From Crotalaria pallida (Eukaryota; Streptophyta; Magnoliopsida; Fabales; Fabaceae), in NCBI GenBank assembly GCA_037953625.1, contig CM075652.1, forward strand, positions 78,149,501 to 78,213,500: 64,000 nt of DNA, read 5' to 3'. The translations under genes and the position numbers were made by a program. The notes under the pieces were generated by a model that was given only the letters and a program-made list of their open reading frames with translations, made no database searches and was not told the DNA's origin. This document shows positions 45,501-60,500 of the stretch, in pieces. Within the stretch, counting starts at the first letter, position 1, and every line of letters begins with the position of its first letter.

Positions 45501-48500
45501 GTGCGTGTTGCCTATATTAGAGCCATTAAGGATATGTATGACGGGGTCAAGACGAGCGTGAGGACACAAAGTGGGATTTCAGAGGATTTTCCCATCTCGA
45601 TAGGTCTACACCAAGGGTCAAGTTTGAGCCCCTACCTCTTTACATTGGTCTTGGATGTGCTTACGGAACATGTCCAAGAACCAGTGCCCAAATGCATGCT
45701 CTTTGCGGATGATATTGTGCTTATTGGGGATACTAGAGAGGAAATAAATGGGAAGATTGAAATGTGGAGACAAGCTTTAGAAGGGTCTGGATTCCGGATA
45801 AGTCGAAGCAAGACAGAGTATATGGAGTGTAATTTTAGCAAGAGGCACGTGGGCCTTACTCGGGAGGTGAAGGTTGGAGAGCATGTCTTAGCACAAGTCC
45901 CGAAGTTTAAGTATCTTGGTTCTATCTTACAGCAGGATGCAGAAATAGAAGGGGATGTAAATCATAGGATTCAAGCAGGGTGGATGAAATGGAGGAGTGC
46001 CTCGGGCGTGTTATGTGATAAGAAGGTACCACTTAAACTTAAAGGAAGGTTCTACCGCACTGCTGTAAGACCGGCGATGTTATATGGGACAGAGTGTTGG
46101 GCGGCAAAGGGCACACAAGAGAATAAACTTCATGTTGCAGAGATGAGGATGTTGCGGTGGATGAGTGGGCATACCAGACAAGATCGGATTAGAAATGAGT
46201 ATATTCGAGAAAAAGTTGGGGTTGCTCCTATTGTTGAAAAAATGGTTGAATCTCGTCTTAGGTGGTTTGGGCATGTGTGGAGGAGACCGGTGGAAGCCCC
46301 GGTTAGGAGGGTAGACCAAATGGAGGGTACTACAAGGGCTAGAGGAAGAGGAAGACCTAGAAAAACTATAGGCGAAACAATTGAGAAGGATATGACAATC
46401 AATGCCTTATCAAAAGACATGATTTATGATAGGCCTTTATGGCGTCGTTTGATCCATGTAGCCGATCCCACCTAGTGGGACAAAGGCTTAGTTGTTGTTG
46501 TTGTTGTTGTTGTTGATGAAATATAAGGACAAAAATACAATTAAGTCAAATATATAAATGCAACATGTCAATATGATTTTACAACTTTAATATTTCAGAG
46601 TATTATTATTAAGATTTTAGAGGAGGAGGATATAGCAAAACTCCTTACAAAATCTCTTGGTTATAAAAGCTTATATACCATGTCAAAGACCAACTTTACT
46701 AACATCTTAAGCTATTAGGCAGAGAGCCTGGATGCACAAGAGTCGTGAATGGTTCCATTTTGTTAACAGAATAAAAGAGCAAGCAGAACATGATGAAACA
46801 AACATGAACGAAAGTAAATATCTCCAACAAAATATTAACTTACTTGAAAACGGGAGACAGTACCATCTGCACCACAATATGCAACCATGCCTAACATAAT
46901 AAAGTAAAACCCACCATCATTAGCTAACACAATGGTATTTATTATTGTTTAAGTTGCTCATAATGATATTTGGAAAACTTAACAGTAGTGAACTTATCAT
47001 TAATGGATAGATTGTTTGAATAGAAAAACTAACTGTTCATGGATATTCCTTCTTACAGTGTAAGAATAACAGCATATAAGTTTTTTCTAAGCCCAATGGT
47101 TTTCTAATAATGACAATTTCAGTATGTTACAAAAGTAGTGCCCCAAAGAGTACCTGTTATACGTGACACTTGAACACTCCAAATGGCAAAAGATGAATAA
47201 GTTTTAGCGTGCAACCCAGGTTGTTTTTTTCCATTGTATGATTTTCCACTGACAGCGAGGTCATTTGCAGCCTTCACTAAGCTAAGGGTTCTCATTGTTC
47301 CATCCTCAAAGGACATAATGATGCAACTAGAAAAGTATAAACAAAATAACCTGGTTAATCATAATGATGAGCTTAGAATGCATTTGATCCAATCAAAAGC
47401 ATGAATTACCTTGGCTTTGACAGCCAATCCAGACTGTATATGATTCTTGACGCAGCATGGAGGTTCCTCAAAGGACGAAATGGATTACTACAAGCAAATT
47501 TCTATCCATAAATCAAACCATTGCAAACAAGTCTAACAAACTCTAAGGCTAGTTGCTACATATAAAAAACAATCATACTCTTCAACATGATGAGTTATCA
47601 ATATTTGTCAGTTCTAGTCAAGAAAATGGCAAAACGAACTACACATGCAGTCAAAACAAAGGCATGTTATGTTGCCTCTAGCATTGACTTATTATTCAAT
47701 GCTCACCTTATGAATGCAAATAAGTGAGATTAAATTCTCGTGGATCCAAGATTAGAAAGACAGATCTATCCTCTTTCTTTGTATTCACAAGTCAAATTTT
47801 CACCTACTCAAGGTTCTTGGAGAGAACAATCTTTGTTTGCAGTGAAGTCTAAAAAGCAGCTACACAATGAGTCAATCTTGGAAAGTGCAAAGCATTTTAG
47901 CTAGGTTCTACAGCCAAAAATCTCCAAAAACCTATCCCTCCTCTTTCACAGTAGAAAAATAAATACTATTACCACACAAAAACACTTTTGATCACTGACC
48001 AAATTCTAGAAACAAAAAAATTAAATAGGAAAAAGTTCGTATGGTGTCCAAAAGCACAGGGGCAAACAATATAGGCACCACTGGTTTTAATTCTCAATGA
48101 TGCTTGTAGAAGCAACAATAGTAAAGTTACATAATTCATGCCTGTTCGGTTACATAACCAATCTAATAACTTCTCAATCCGGTCAAGAGACCAGGTCACC
48201 AGTTATTTTATAACATTGCAGAATTCAAAATTCATTTTAGTTTTATTATATGAACTACGTTCTGAGATGAAATGCAACATAACAACTTTCGGATTGTGAA
48301 CTAAAGAAAATAGATAAAGAAAGAAAGAAATAAAAAACTCACCGTAGGTCCCAAAACTTAAGGCGTTCATGTCCAGCAGTTACTATTATATTGGAGCTCC
48401 CTGGATCACTGAAAATTATTACAAAATTAAATATCCCATTCAACATTATGGTGGTAAAAGATGGACAAAGGATGTAAATACAGGTTAATTCAAATGTATC

Positions 48501-51500
48501 TGATATTTGCCAGGGTATTAAACCAATGCCTTGTTTATTGAAGCAAACTTCACGAAAAATTATTGACATGCATACCATGTCCAGACAAAAAAATGCTACT
48601 TTAAAAGTTTTCTTTAATACGAAAAAGTTTGATTAAGAAGGAAAGAAGGCAGTTGTAAGAGTGCCAATTAATATCCTCTGGGAAGAATTGAACAAAAGAA
48701 ATGATTAATCAAAATTAAAAAGTAGACGCATACACACGATAAGGAATGAAGTTTCACAGATTATCTAAAAGACAATTAGATTAGTTTGTGGCTGGACTAT
48801 CTATTAGAACAACTTTTATATAACAAAGGAGACAGAGAAGTGAAAGTCATAAATATATACAGCATATTTCCTTAAAATCTACACAGAATAATTCCTCAGA
48901 ATCCCTTTAAAGATACAAATAACAGAAAAATATTCAATACAATCACCAGAGCAGCCTTAGCTGTAAAGGTTCAATAATCACTAACCCGTCAAATGGAGCC
49001 CAGGCAACTGCTCTAATAGGAACTACATCCGCACTGAAACATAGTATAGGCTTTGTATCTGCATACAAAAAACTGAGTTAATAGACAAGTAACATATACC
49101 TAGTAAAATTAGTTTTTTATGCAGCTCCCTTCATAGTAATCAAATAGGTAAACATGAGACATACATCAGATAAAAAATATTACCATCACATTTAGATGAA
49201 GCATTCATAGAGAATTTCCACAAAGCAACCTGGATATATAGCAAATCGTGTTAGTATTGATATATATTGTGAAAAGGGATTCAAATGACAAGATACAAAT
49301 ATTTTAACAGACCAATTGACACCAGGAATCAAAATAAACTGTAAATACACAATTATTATTACATAAAGAAGGAAAAAAGGGCAAGAATTATGAAAAATAA
49401 ATGAGGATGACTTCTCCCTTTATTCATCATCTTAATGAAACTTCATACATAAGTACACTTCTAAATTCTAATTATTAAAGATAAATTTCAACTTACAAAA
49501 AGCAAAGCACAAAAAAATGAAGATAATTGCATGAAATTATACCGTTCCATCATGGCAGCCAGCAAGTAAATAGTCATAGGGGTGCTTAACCGACCACTCC
49601 ACTGTCATTGGTATGCTGTGAGATAAAACAATGGAGTACATTAAACCAAATAACCAGACACAGTAAAACATCAAATGGAAGTTCAATGACATAATGCAGC
49701 TGATGAATTTAACCAGCAAAGGCCAACATGTCAATCAAACTAGTCCAACTAGCCACCTTATTCGACTGATTAAAGCTTTTTTAACATTCTCAGTCCACAA
49801 TGAATGATGAACAGAGCATTCCAAATAACAAGATTTAATTCGACAACAAAGTTAATATCGCAAGTTCTTTTAAACTACATAATTTTTTTAATAAAGTTTT
49901 TATGCACTACAAATTCAATAAGATGTAGCATTGCTTCCGAGAGTGCCTCACAAATACAACTCTTGCAATGCACAATTCTTGGCATTGGCAAACTAGCATT
50001 TATTTTTCCCTCAAATTAACAAAACTAGAACAGAAGTAAATTTAAATGAAGAACCTTGTCGATATGATTTAACCGATGCAACTTTTCTATAATAATTGAT
50101 TCTGGCTTTCTCTATGCATTACTTCTACAGTCATTAATATAAGCCCCTTTGACCAATTTTCACACCCTTTAAGAAAGTTAGTTAATATTAGTGTCACTGA
50201 AAATGTAAATATTTGATATACTTTTTCAAAAGTACCCCTATAATTATTATTGGGACTCTAAAAAGTGTTGAGTAAATAAGGGTGTTTGTGGAAAAGAAGT
50301 AATTAATGGCATTGGAAATTGGAAATGGGGCTTATATTAAGGACCAAAAAAAATCTTCAAAGGAGGATAATATATAGGATCGGAGGGAGCATAATATTGC
50401 ATAGCTTCATAGTTATTTTAAACCATAATGTCACTGTTAATAAGCATTTATTATTCATGATTATGAAATTGGCATTATACCGGAATACAAAAGTCTGAAT
50501 AGAGATGTAAATGGTTGAGGTTCGGTGCAGTTTTCAACCCTAACCAGAATAACATTAGACCAACCACGCCAAGAAAATTATCAATCAAATGTATAAATCA
50601 TCCAAAATACTTCTATCAGGGAAAAAAACTAAGACAAATGCTCAATCAGAACATGAATTAGAGTCCCATACGGTTATTTTGAAATTTGGTACTTTATACA
50701 AATTTATGTGATGAAAATAAGTATTTTTATTTTAAAAACAAAACATATATGATGAATTCATGTTTAAGTTTTTGTTGGGTAAACAAAAACATATATTTAT
50801 GCACTTGGTTAATGTGAGATTGCTTTAATAATAAATAAATGAAAATCAAGCATTAAGAATGGGTGCACTTATGACCACAAATAATATCATTCAATTTTAT
50901 AAAATAACGTATAATCGTCTGTTATCATTGTTATCAAGATCGCCAGAAAAAACGTAAGATTGCGCGTTCCGACAAGTTTCAGGACCCCTTCCACACCGCG
51001 CTCACAGCAGAAACTCGCAACGGCACCGGCGCGGTTGAACCGCTGTGCTGACACGTAGGAGCGATGGGATCCTGCATTCTTGCCACGCCTGAACCAGGTT
51101 TGCAAGCTGGTTTTTGGGTCGAGACGCAGTTGACCCGACCCGGGTCGATTAGAAAACCCAAAAACGTTTGCTATTCCTTTTCATACCATCAAAACCTTTC
51201 AAGATAGCAATTCACGTCTGCCCCATAGCAGCCGCCAATCGATGTTGTCCCAGCAGCCACCATTCTTGTAGCTCCAGCCACCATCATCGTTTGTTGATCC
51301 AGTCATCGCCGTCGTCATTCAGAAATGTAGACCACTGACACTTCTCCCTCGTTCATTGTTTGTTCTTCTGATCATCGTTTGTTCTGTTCTGTGCTTCTCC
51401 CTTGTTCATCGTTCCCTTCTCCCTCCCTGTTCTGTCCTTTCCTCTTTTTTTTTTTTTTATTTCAGCTTTTTTTTTTTTAAAAAAAAAAAGTAGCTTGTTT

Positions 51501-54500
51501 ATTCCTAGTTCATTCTTTTCATCGTTTTTTTTTATAACTTTTATAAAATATCAGTACTAATTTCTTAAATATTTAGGCTTCTGCTAAAAAAATATATATA
51601 AATATTTAGGCTTCTATTCCTTACTTCTATTACTCCCTGTTTTGTCCAAATATTTCAAGTGCTTTCTTAAATACTACTCCCTCCGTTTCACAATGTTTGG
51701 CCTTTTAGACTTTTTTCCTTGTTTCACAATGTTTGGCCTTTTACATTTTCAATACACAAACATATTTTTTTTTTCCAATATTAACCTTTCATTCAATCAT
51801 TTCTCTTACTCCTCATTAATTCTACTTTTATCATCTCTCTCATCTCTAAACCACTATACATTAATTAATGGACACACTTACTAATAAAAATTAAATACTA
51901 TTACAATTTTCAATAAGGATTAAATAGGGGCATTTTAGACAAACTATACATAATACTTACAATAATTAACACTTTCTTAATCTGTGTGTCCAGACCTAAA
52001 AGGCTAAACATTGTGAAACGGAGGGAGTATTCCATAAATATAAATTACATCTTTAATCTTTGTTATTTTAGTATGTGTTGGTGTCTTGGTTTATTGTGGA
52101 AATAGCTTCAAGTGGAGTTGATGATACTAGTAGTACTGCTGGTCATGTGAGTAAAAAGGTTGCCAAAAATGCATCAGGAAATAGAATTGTGATCGAAGAC
52201 TTTATGTTTAATCAAATGCTCATCAAATTTTATTTTTCATTTTTTATATGCCTATATTTATTTTTAAATATATATGAAAATATCTGGTAGGATCTTACGA
52301 TCAACCGTTTTACGTGTTGACTTCCCTCTTCTGATCTTACATAAGAGCTCGAGTTTCACAACCTTGTATGTTATCTTTAGATCGATAGAAAATGATTTTA
52401 AAAAGTACAGCTAAAATGAACACAATAAATCTAATTAACAAGCAAAATTTGCAAAAAATAAGTACACTTTTTACTGATAAACTTGGTTTATCATTATTCA
52501 TTAATTAACTTATGTTGACTTTGAATTTGTTCATCCAACTATCAAACAAACACAAATGATTGTAAATCAAATTTAGGTTTGTGTTAATAAGTGCCCCAAG
52601 GACACTCTTTAAGGAATACAAACAACATAACTTATTATTGGAAAACTAAGTCCAACACTTCTCGATATACAAAACACATCATTTTCCTATGCAAAACTAC
52701 TTGTTTTGTCTTCTTAAACAATGCCCTAAGGACACTTGTTAACATTCTCCTTAAATTTATTCATGAACGTTTTTTCTTCAGGGATTCATTTTGTTCAAAC
52801 AGTATATGGTCAGGTCACACAACCCTAGAGAGAATGAAAATGGAATCATACCTTTGTAAGCCACCACGCTTCAACATGGAGCATTTAAATACAGGCTCCA
52901 ATTTTATGAATCGCGGATCATTGCTCTCTCTATGCATATAAATTGCTCTCAATACACGAGGAAGAGGAACCTCCCAACTGCAATTGATAAATAGTATGAA
53001 GCAAAAGCAACAAAAGACATCTAATTAACAGATTTAAAATTAAATTATAGATTCTATAGCTAAGTTAGAAAAGTTCCTAAAAACACTGATACTCAATAGA
53101 AGAAACTCGCTTTAATTGAGAATATGAATCAATATGTCAACCTAAAGGAACAGTCTTATCAATTTGCCAGTGGCCTCTACTTTATTTAATTTCATGAAAC
53201 ATTGAAGAACAATTCCATGGATATCCTCATCGTTTCACAGCCAGTACTAAAATTTATGAAGATGTTAGAACAAAAAGTATGAATTGGAACAACACAGGAG
53301 ATTATTAAATTAAAATAAAGAGAACAATACTGTCTTTTGTGAAAAATGTATAAACTAAAAGGGGATAGGAAACCTTCAGAGCCTATTGCTACTGCCTACC
53401 CATTACATCTACCCTGCTTTTTTGAAGTTATATAAATCTCTATATATGATTTTTTTTTTCTCCACAAACGAATTCAGACTGGAATGTTCTTTTTGCCAAT
53501 TTCCATTAGACTCGTTGATAGATGTTCGCTCAAGAAAAAAACAAAATAAAAGAACAGTTAATGGACAAATAAAAAGGTGTATAATTTACCGCAACTATTT
53601 AGTTCCTGCTGCAATTATACTTCAGACTTTACAATAAAAACCACATCATTTTACACACAAAATTGGTACATGAATAACAAACTAGAAAACGTTTGGAAGA
53701 AACTTGCTTCATTAACCGTATTCTTCTTATGCCCCATAGTTGCACCATCTTTTATTAAAACTACTGCAACCGTCAATCCTAATCTCTTTCTGTAATTGTC
53801 CGTTGTCCATTATGCTTCACTCAACTTTTCATGAGATGTTGTAACCATAAATGAATGAAACTATAATATTTAGAATTGTATTTACTTCGTTGAATTTGGA
53901 GCATTCTAGGGGGAAGAAGGAAAGGAGAAAAAAGAAAATAAAAATAATATAAGATTGATATTAATGTGATATGTTAAAGGTTTTTCATGAATCATGACTA
54001 CAAAAGGTTGGTCCTATTTATAAACCAATAACAAGACAAATAGAATCCTAACATGATTACTCAAAATGGCATAATCGATCCTAACATGATTACTTATAAT
54101 AATAGAATCAATCTTAATCAATTCCACAATACAATAAAATATTGAGATATTTCTATATTTTCTAATATACTTGAATATATCCAATTTCAAATACCTCCAA
54201 TCTAGTAAGATGAATAGTCAGTAGCAACATATAAACATAGTCACGAAGATATAATAAACATTTCTTATCCTTTTCTTTTGTACTATTCTCCTCTCTTCTA
54301 ATAATATAATATTTCTTTTAATATAAAAAATATAAACATAGTCAACAAGTTCAAAACAGAAGAAAATCATGAAAGTACCACAGAGAACATCAATATCAAA
54401 AGGAGAATGAGGCTGAAGACATCTTACACTTCCAGAGATCCATTGCCCAACAAGACAGCCAGATAGCCCATTCGGTGCTTGCATAAAGAATCAGACATAT

Positions 54501-57500
54501 GAGGAGGTCGCCATTTCACATCCCATGCTACCTTTCCATTATGAGCTAGGCATGACACAACTCTTGGCAAAGTTACTTCTGCTGGAATGGAACGAGGATC
54601 TGGAAGATGACCCATTTCATTGCTAGAATGACATTGATGAATTGCCTCATTCTCGCAGTGTGTCAGAAGTGGCTGGCCTATATGTTGGCTATAACTCTGT
54701 TGCCTAAAACTGTTTTTCAAACTACTTTTAATAGGAGTTTCTGACCTAGTAACGCACTCTGATGCAGCTTTCTTGGCTTGCTTTCGCTTTGTAACTGAGT
54801 TTTGTAGTGAAGCATACTGATTGCAATTGGCATTAGCCACACCTGGAGATATAAATTCAGGTGAATCTCCTGGAACATGAACAACAAGAGTTTGCTCAGA
54901 TTGGTTCTGACAATTTGTATCAGCAGCTATTAATTCTTTTGAATTCTTTCTAGATCTTCCCCTAGGCCTCTTTATCTGTCCCAACGTTTCATTCATGTCT
55001 TCATATTTTTTGGATCCTCTTTTTCTCTTCTGTCTAATAGGAAATGTTTCCTCCTTTTTTTCTGGATTACCATCGGTAGTAGGAAACTCAACAGAATCAT
55101 CTGGAAATTGAACATCAAGAGGTGGCACATTCTGGGTCTCACAATTCTTATCATCCACTGGTACTTTCGTTGGATTCTTTCCAGATCTTCCTCTAGGTTT
55201 CTTTGTTTGTGTTGATTTGTCATTTGTGCCTCCACCTTTTTTATATCCTTTTCTATTCTTCTGTGTAAGGGAACATACTTTTTCATTGTGTTCAAGACTC
55301 CCATCTGGAGTAGGAAACTCAGCAGAATCTTCTGGAAATTTAACATCAAGAGGTGGCACATTCTGGGTCTCACAATTCTTTTCATCCACTGGTACTTGTA
55401 TTGGATTCTTTCTAGGTCTTCCTCTAGGCTTTTTTTGTGTTGATTTTTCATTTGTGCCTCCACCTTTTTTAGGTGTTTTTTCCCTCTTCTCTGTGAGAGA
55501 ACACACTTCTTCATTGTTTTCAAGATTTTCAATTGGAGTAGGAAACTCCGAAGAATCTTCTGGAAATTTAACATCAAGAGGTGGCACATTCGGGGTCTCA
55601 CAATTCTCATCATCATCTGGTATGTTTATTGGATTCTTTCTAGGTCTACCTTTAGGATTCTTTATTTTTACATCTTTTGAATTCTTTCTAGGTCTTCCTC
55701 TAGGCCTCTTTATTTCTGTTGAATTGTCATCTGTGCCTCCAGCTTTTTTATATGTTTTTTTCCTCTTCTCTGTGAGAGGACATTCTTCTTCATTGTGTTC
55801 CCTCATAAGACACCAAATTTGTATCACACCTCTTCCAGTAAGTTGGACACCCATCTTGTGATAAGAAGAGGCAGGTGGATGAGCAGCAACAGCAATAAAC
55901 TAAAGCAAATATCAGAAAAGAAAGTCATACAAGGTTTAGACAAGAAGTTCATTATCAAGTATTCCCTCAGCTCCTATATGCAAGTCTTTTAAGGTTATGG
56001 CACACATATTAAGAAGTGTAAATAATATGTTTGTTAGAGTTAAATTTGTATATCCTTTTCCTATTTTGCACATGTACCATATATTTATTATTAATTGCTC
56101 ACTCACCATCTCTCTATCAATATCTAGATACATTTTCCAAATCATGGGTAGAATGATAAAAACAGTAATTAATGTTGCATTGTTTTGTAAAAAGACTTGT
56201 ACAATGGAAGAAAAAAAATTCCTAGAAAGGCTTATATTCAGGAATGGAGGGAGTTATAAACTCCGGGTCAGAAGAGCAAAGATTTATGTATCATTTCAAA
56301 TAATAGATACTATATATTAGAGTATATAGCTTAGTTAGCTTAATGTATCTTAAATTGTATTGTGTGTACAGCTGTCAACTTAAATGACAGCTGTCACCTT
56401 AAGTTAGTTATTCCCTTTCAACCAACACTTCTATAAATAGAAGTGTTGAGTTCATTTGTAGTTGACTGATTCTAATGAAAATAACTGAATTAGTTTCAGA
56501 TTCTCTTTCTCTCTCTTCTCTCTCTCTCTCTCTCAGATTTTAACATGGTATCACAGAGCTTCTCTCTCTCAAAATTCGATCCTTCTTCTTCTCTCTCATG
56601 CGAAATGCTTCTGGATTCTTCTCTCCAACTCTGATTCTCTGCTTCCGCCTCAATATTCTTCTTCTCTGATCGAGTGAAATCGCGATTCTCAAGGTGCGAT
56701 TCAGATTCGTCGAATTCTCAAGGTGCGATTTGCAAATTTGCGATTCTCTCAGATCTGTGAAATCGTGATTTCTCCTCAAGTTCAGCATCTTTGATTTGAT
56801 CTTCACCACTGTGGTTTGTTGAATTCTGAACTTCGATTGTGAGTTTTCTCTTGTGTTTTGAGCTTGCTTAATTTGCGCGCCAAAACTAGCTTCTTCTACA
56901 ATTCGCGATTTCGTTCTCCTCTTCTCACATAGCTGCGAATTTTTGTTTCATTTGCGGCACTCATGGCTTCAATTCATGAATCTCCACCTAATTCTCCTAT
57001 TCATGTTTCTCCTGTCACTACTGTGTTTAATCCTGTGAATTTTTCTCATTCTATTTCCACAAAATTGACTGACAAGAACTTCCTCTTATGGAAGCAACAA
57101 GTTGAAGCAGTGATCCTATCTCATAGACTTCAACGATTTGTAGTCAATCCTAAAATTCCTTCAAAGTACTTAACTGTTGAAGATCGTGAGTTTGATAGAG
57201 TTAATCCTCATTATCTCAATTGGGAGGAACAAGATCAACACCTAGCTTCATGGTTATTGCAATCTCTCTCTGAGCAAGTGCAGTCCAGAGTACTTGGTTG
57301 TGTTCATGCCTATCAGATTTGGGATGAACTCAACTCCTATTTTCACACTCTTATCAAGGCTAGAGGTCAGATGCTTCAATCTGAACTTAGATCTTCAAAG
57401 AAAGGAAATCAAACTATTTCAGAATTTATTTCCAGAATCAAGGCAATTTCCTTCTCTCTAGCTGCTGTTGGTGAAGTTGTCACTGAAAAAGAGCAAGTTC

Positions 57501-60500
57501 GGTTTATTCTAGATGGCTTACCATCTGAATATGAGGCATTTGTCACCTCTATTCTTCTTAGAGATGAACCAGTGAGTGTTGGTGCTCTTGAAGCGTTTCT
57601 GGTTCAGCATGAGTCATACCTTGAAAAGATGCATCCTATAGTAAATGATGCATTCTCAGTGAATTTGACTCAAGCACATAAATCAGATCCTCAAGCAAAT
57701 GTAGCTCATGTCTCTCTACCTCATCAATCTCAAGGTATTCAGCATTTTTCTCAACCTATGCCTCAACCTTCTCTCTCTCCATCTGTTCATCAAGCTTCAC
57801 AACCTCAGTTGTATTATCCTCAACAACTGAATGGTTTTGGTCACACTCAACCCTCATCTGTGCCTATTCAAGGTGCAGTCAAACCAAAATCTAAGAATCC
57901 ATTTGACACTGATAATGAAGATAGTGATAATTCTGAACCTGAGGCATCCTCTATGCCTAAGTCTAGTGGTTACAAGGGTAAAAATGCATCAGGAAAGTCT
58001 GGTAAGAATCGTGTCAGGTTTCAACTATGTAACAAACCTGGACATGAAGCTCTCAAGTGCTGGAATAGGCTTGATATTGTTCTGAAATCTGGAAATGCTG
58101 AAAATGGTTCTAATGGACAAAAAGGTCAAAAGTCTCAGCCCACTCAGCAACAGAATCAGAATGTTGCTCAGCCTGTGCAACCTTATTTCTCTTTGCCTCA
58201 GTATCCTGCACCTTTCTACATGCCTTATCAGCCCTATCCTATGCATGCTGCACCTCAATTTCCACACAGACCTTCTCAGTCTATCCTTGGACCTGGTCCA
58301 GCTGCTTGGACTCCTCATTCTACCTTTCCTACTATGAGACCATCACCTCAAGCTATGCTGGTTGAGCCTCAAACTTATAACTCTCAGATGTGGTATCCAG
58401 ACTCAGGGGCTACTCACCATCTCACTGCTGATCCTCACAACATAGGTAATGCAACCACTCTCACTGGTCAGGATCAGATTTTAATGGGCAATGGTTCAGG
58501 AGTTCCTATAACAGGCATTGGTACAAGTAGTTTTTCCTCTCCCTTTTGTCCAAATAAAATTCTAAAACTCAAGCACTTATTACTTGTTCCTTCTATCACT
58601 AAAAATCTTGTCAGTGTTAGTAAGTTTGCTCAAGATAATAATGTCTATTTTGAGTTTCATTCTAACTCATGTTTTGTAAAATCTCAGGACAACAATTCTA
58701 TCCTTCTTAAAGGTTCTATCAATGCAGAGGGCCTCTATGTCTTTCATGATTTACTTCAGCAAAAGTCAAAGTCTGACTCTCACTTGTTCACTGGACAAGA
58801 TGTCAAGGCTTCTTTATCATCCTTTCCTACAAATTGTAATAAGAACTCTAGTTCCTTAGGTTCTTCTCATTGTACAAACTCATTACCTACTGTTATTCCT
58901 TCTAGTTCTGTAAATAATGTTCAGATTTGTACTGATTTCTATTCCACATGGCATAGTAGACTAGGTCACCCACCTGAGGGTGTTGTAAGGTCTGTTTTGA
59001 ATGCTTGTAAAATTCAGAAAAATATCAATAAAAATGTCTCTCATTTCTGTTCAGCATGTGCTGTAGCTAAGTCTCATAGACTTCCTTCCTCTCCTTCACT
59101 AACTGTTTACAGTTCACCTTTTGAATTAGTCTATATAGATCTGTGGGGTCCAGCACCTTTATCATCTTCAAATGGTTTCAAATATTATATGTCTATTGTT
59201 GATGCTTGTACTCGATATACTTGGTTATTTCTGTTGAAACAAAAGTCTGATGCTCTACAGACTTTTAAACACTTTCTAGCCTATGTTCACACACAATTCT
59301 CAACAAGTATAAAATCTGTCCAAACAGATTGGGGAGGTGAATTCAGGCCTTTTACTAATCTCCTAGTTTCACATGGCATCAATCATAGAGTCATTTGTCC
59401 TCATACCCATCATCAAAATGGGGTCATTGAGAGAAAACATAGACATATTGTTGAGATGGGCTTAACCATGATGGCTCATGCTTCATTACCCACAACATTC
59501 TGGGATGATGCTTTTATTAGTGCTGTTAGGTTACCTAGTGCATCTGTGCAAGGTGCTGTACCATACACCTTACTTTTCAAAACTGCACCAGATTACAATT
59601 TCTTAAAGGTGTTTGGTTGTTCATGTTATCCTTGTCTTAGGCCATATACAAAGAATAAACTTCAACCTAGGTCTATTTTGTGTACTTTCTTAGGATATTC
59701 AGCACATCATAAGGGCTATAAGTGCCTCTCTGAGTCTGGAAGAATTTATATTTCTAAGGATGTGGTGTTTGATGAATTGTCTTTTCCTTATAAAAAGGAT
59801 ACACCTACTTCAGTCCACACTTCATCATCTTCTTCCTCTCCCACTTCTCTCACTGTTCTTCAAGAAAAGTCATACTCTGCTATTCCTTCCTTAGCTACAG
59901 CTACATCCCCTGAACATTCTTCTACTTCTCCTCACACTCTACAGCATTCTACATCTACTTCTACATCTCTTCCTTCTACTGCTTCTCCCACTATTTCTCT
60001 TTCTTCTTCTTCTTCTCAGTCTAATTCTGTTCAGCAACCTATGTCCACTCATCCTATGGTCACTAGGTCCAAAACTGGTACTAACACTGTTTTCAGGGCT
60101 CTTGTTGCTAATACTGATCCAAAATCAGCAGCCTCTCTTCCTATTTCTGAACCAAAGTCAGCAAAAGTGGCTCTCACTATTCCCTGCTGGAAGTCAGCTA
60201 TGGAAGAAGAGTATCAAGCCCTCATGAAAAATAACACTTGGACCCTTGTTCCCCTACCTGAAGACAGAGATGCTATTGGAAATAAGTGGGTGTACAGAAT
60301 TAAACAAAATCCTGATGGTACTATAAACAAACTTAAGGCTCGTTTGGTTGGAAAGGGGTTTCATCAAAGAGAAGGTTTTGATTACTCAGAAACCTTTTCT
60401 CCTGTGGTGAAACCTGTCACTGTTAGAGTGGTTCTTACTCTAGCTCTCAGCCACAATTGGGATGTGCAGCAAATTGATGTCAATAATGCCTTTCTTAATG

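Noticed and set aside
54993..55616. Alternative minus-strand frame of 207 codons in the AT-hook exon
   Set aside because: It is a shifted frame of the same repeats. The main frame joins flanking WD40 exons in phase.
55217..55861. Plus-strand frame of 214 codons rich in Phe and Leu
   Set aside because: It is the antisense of the AT-hook repeats and mirrors their periodicity.
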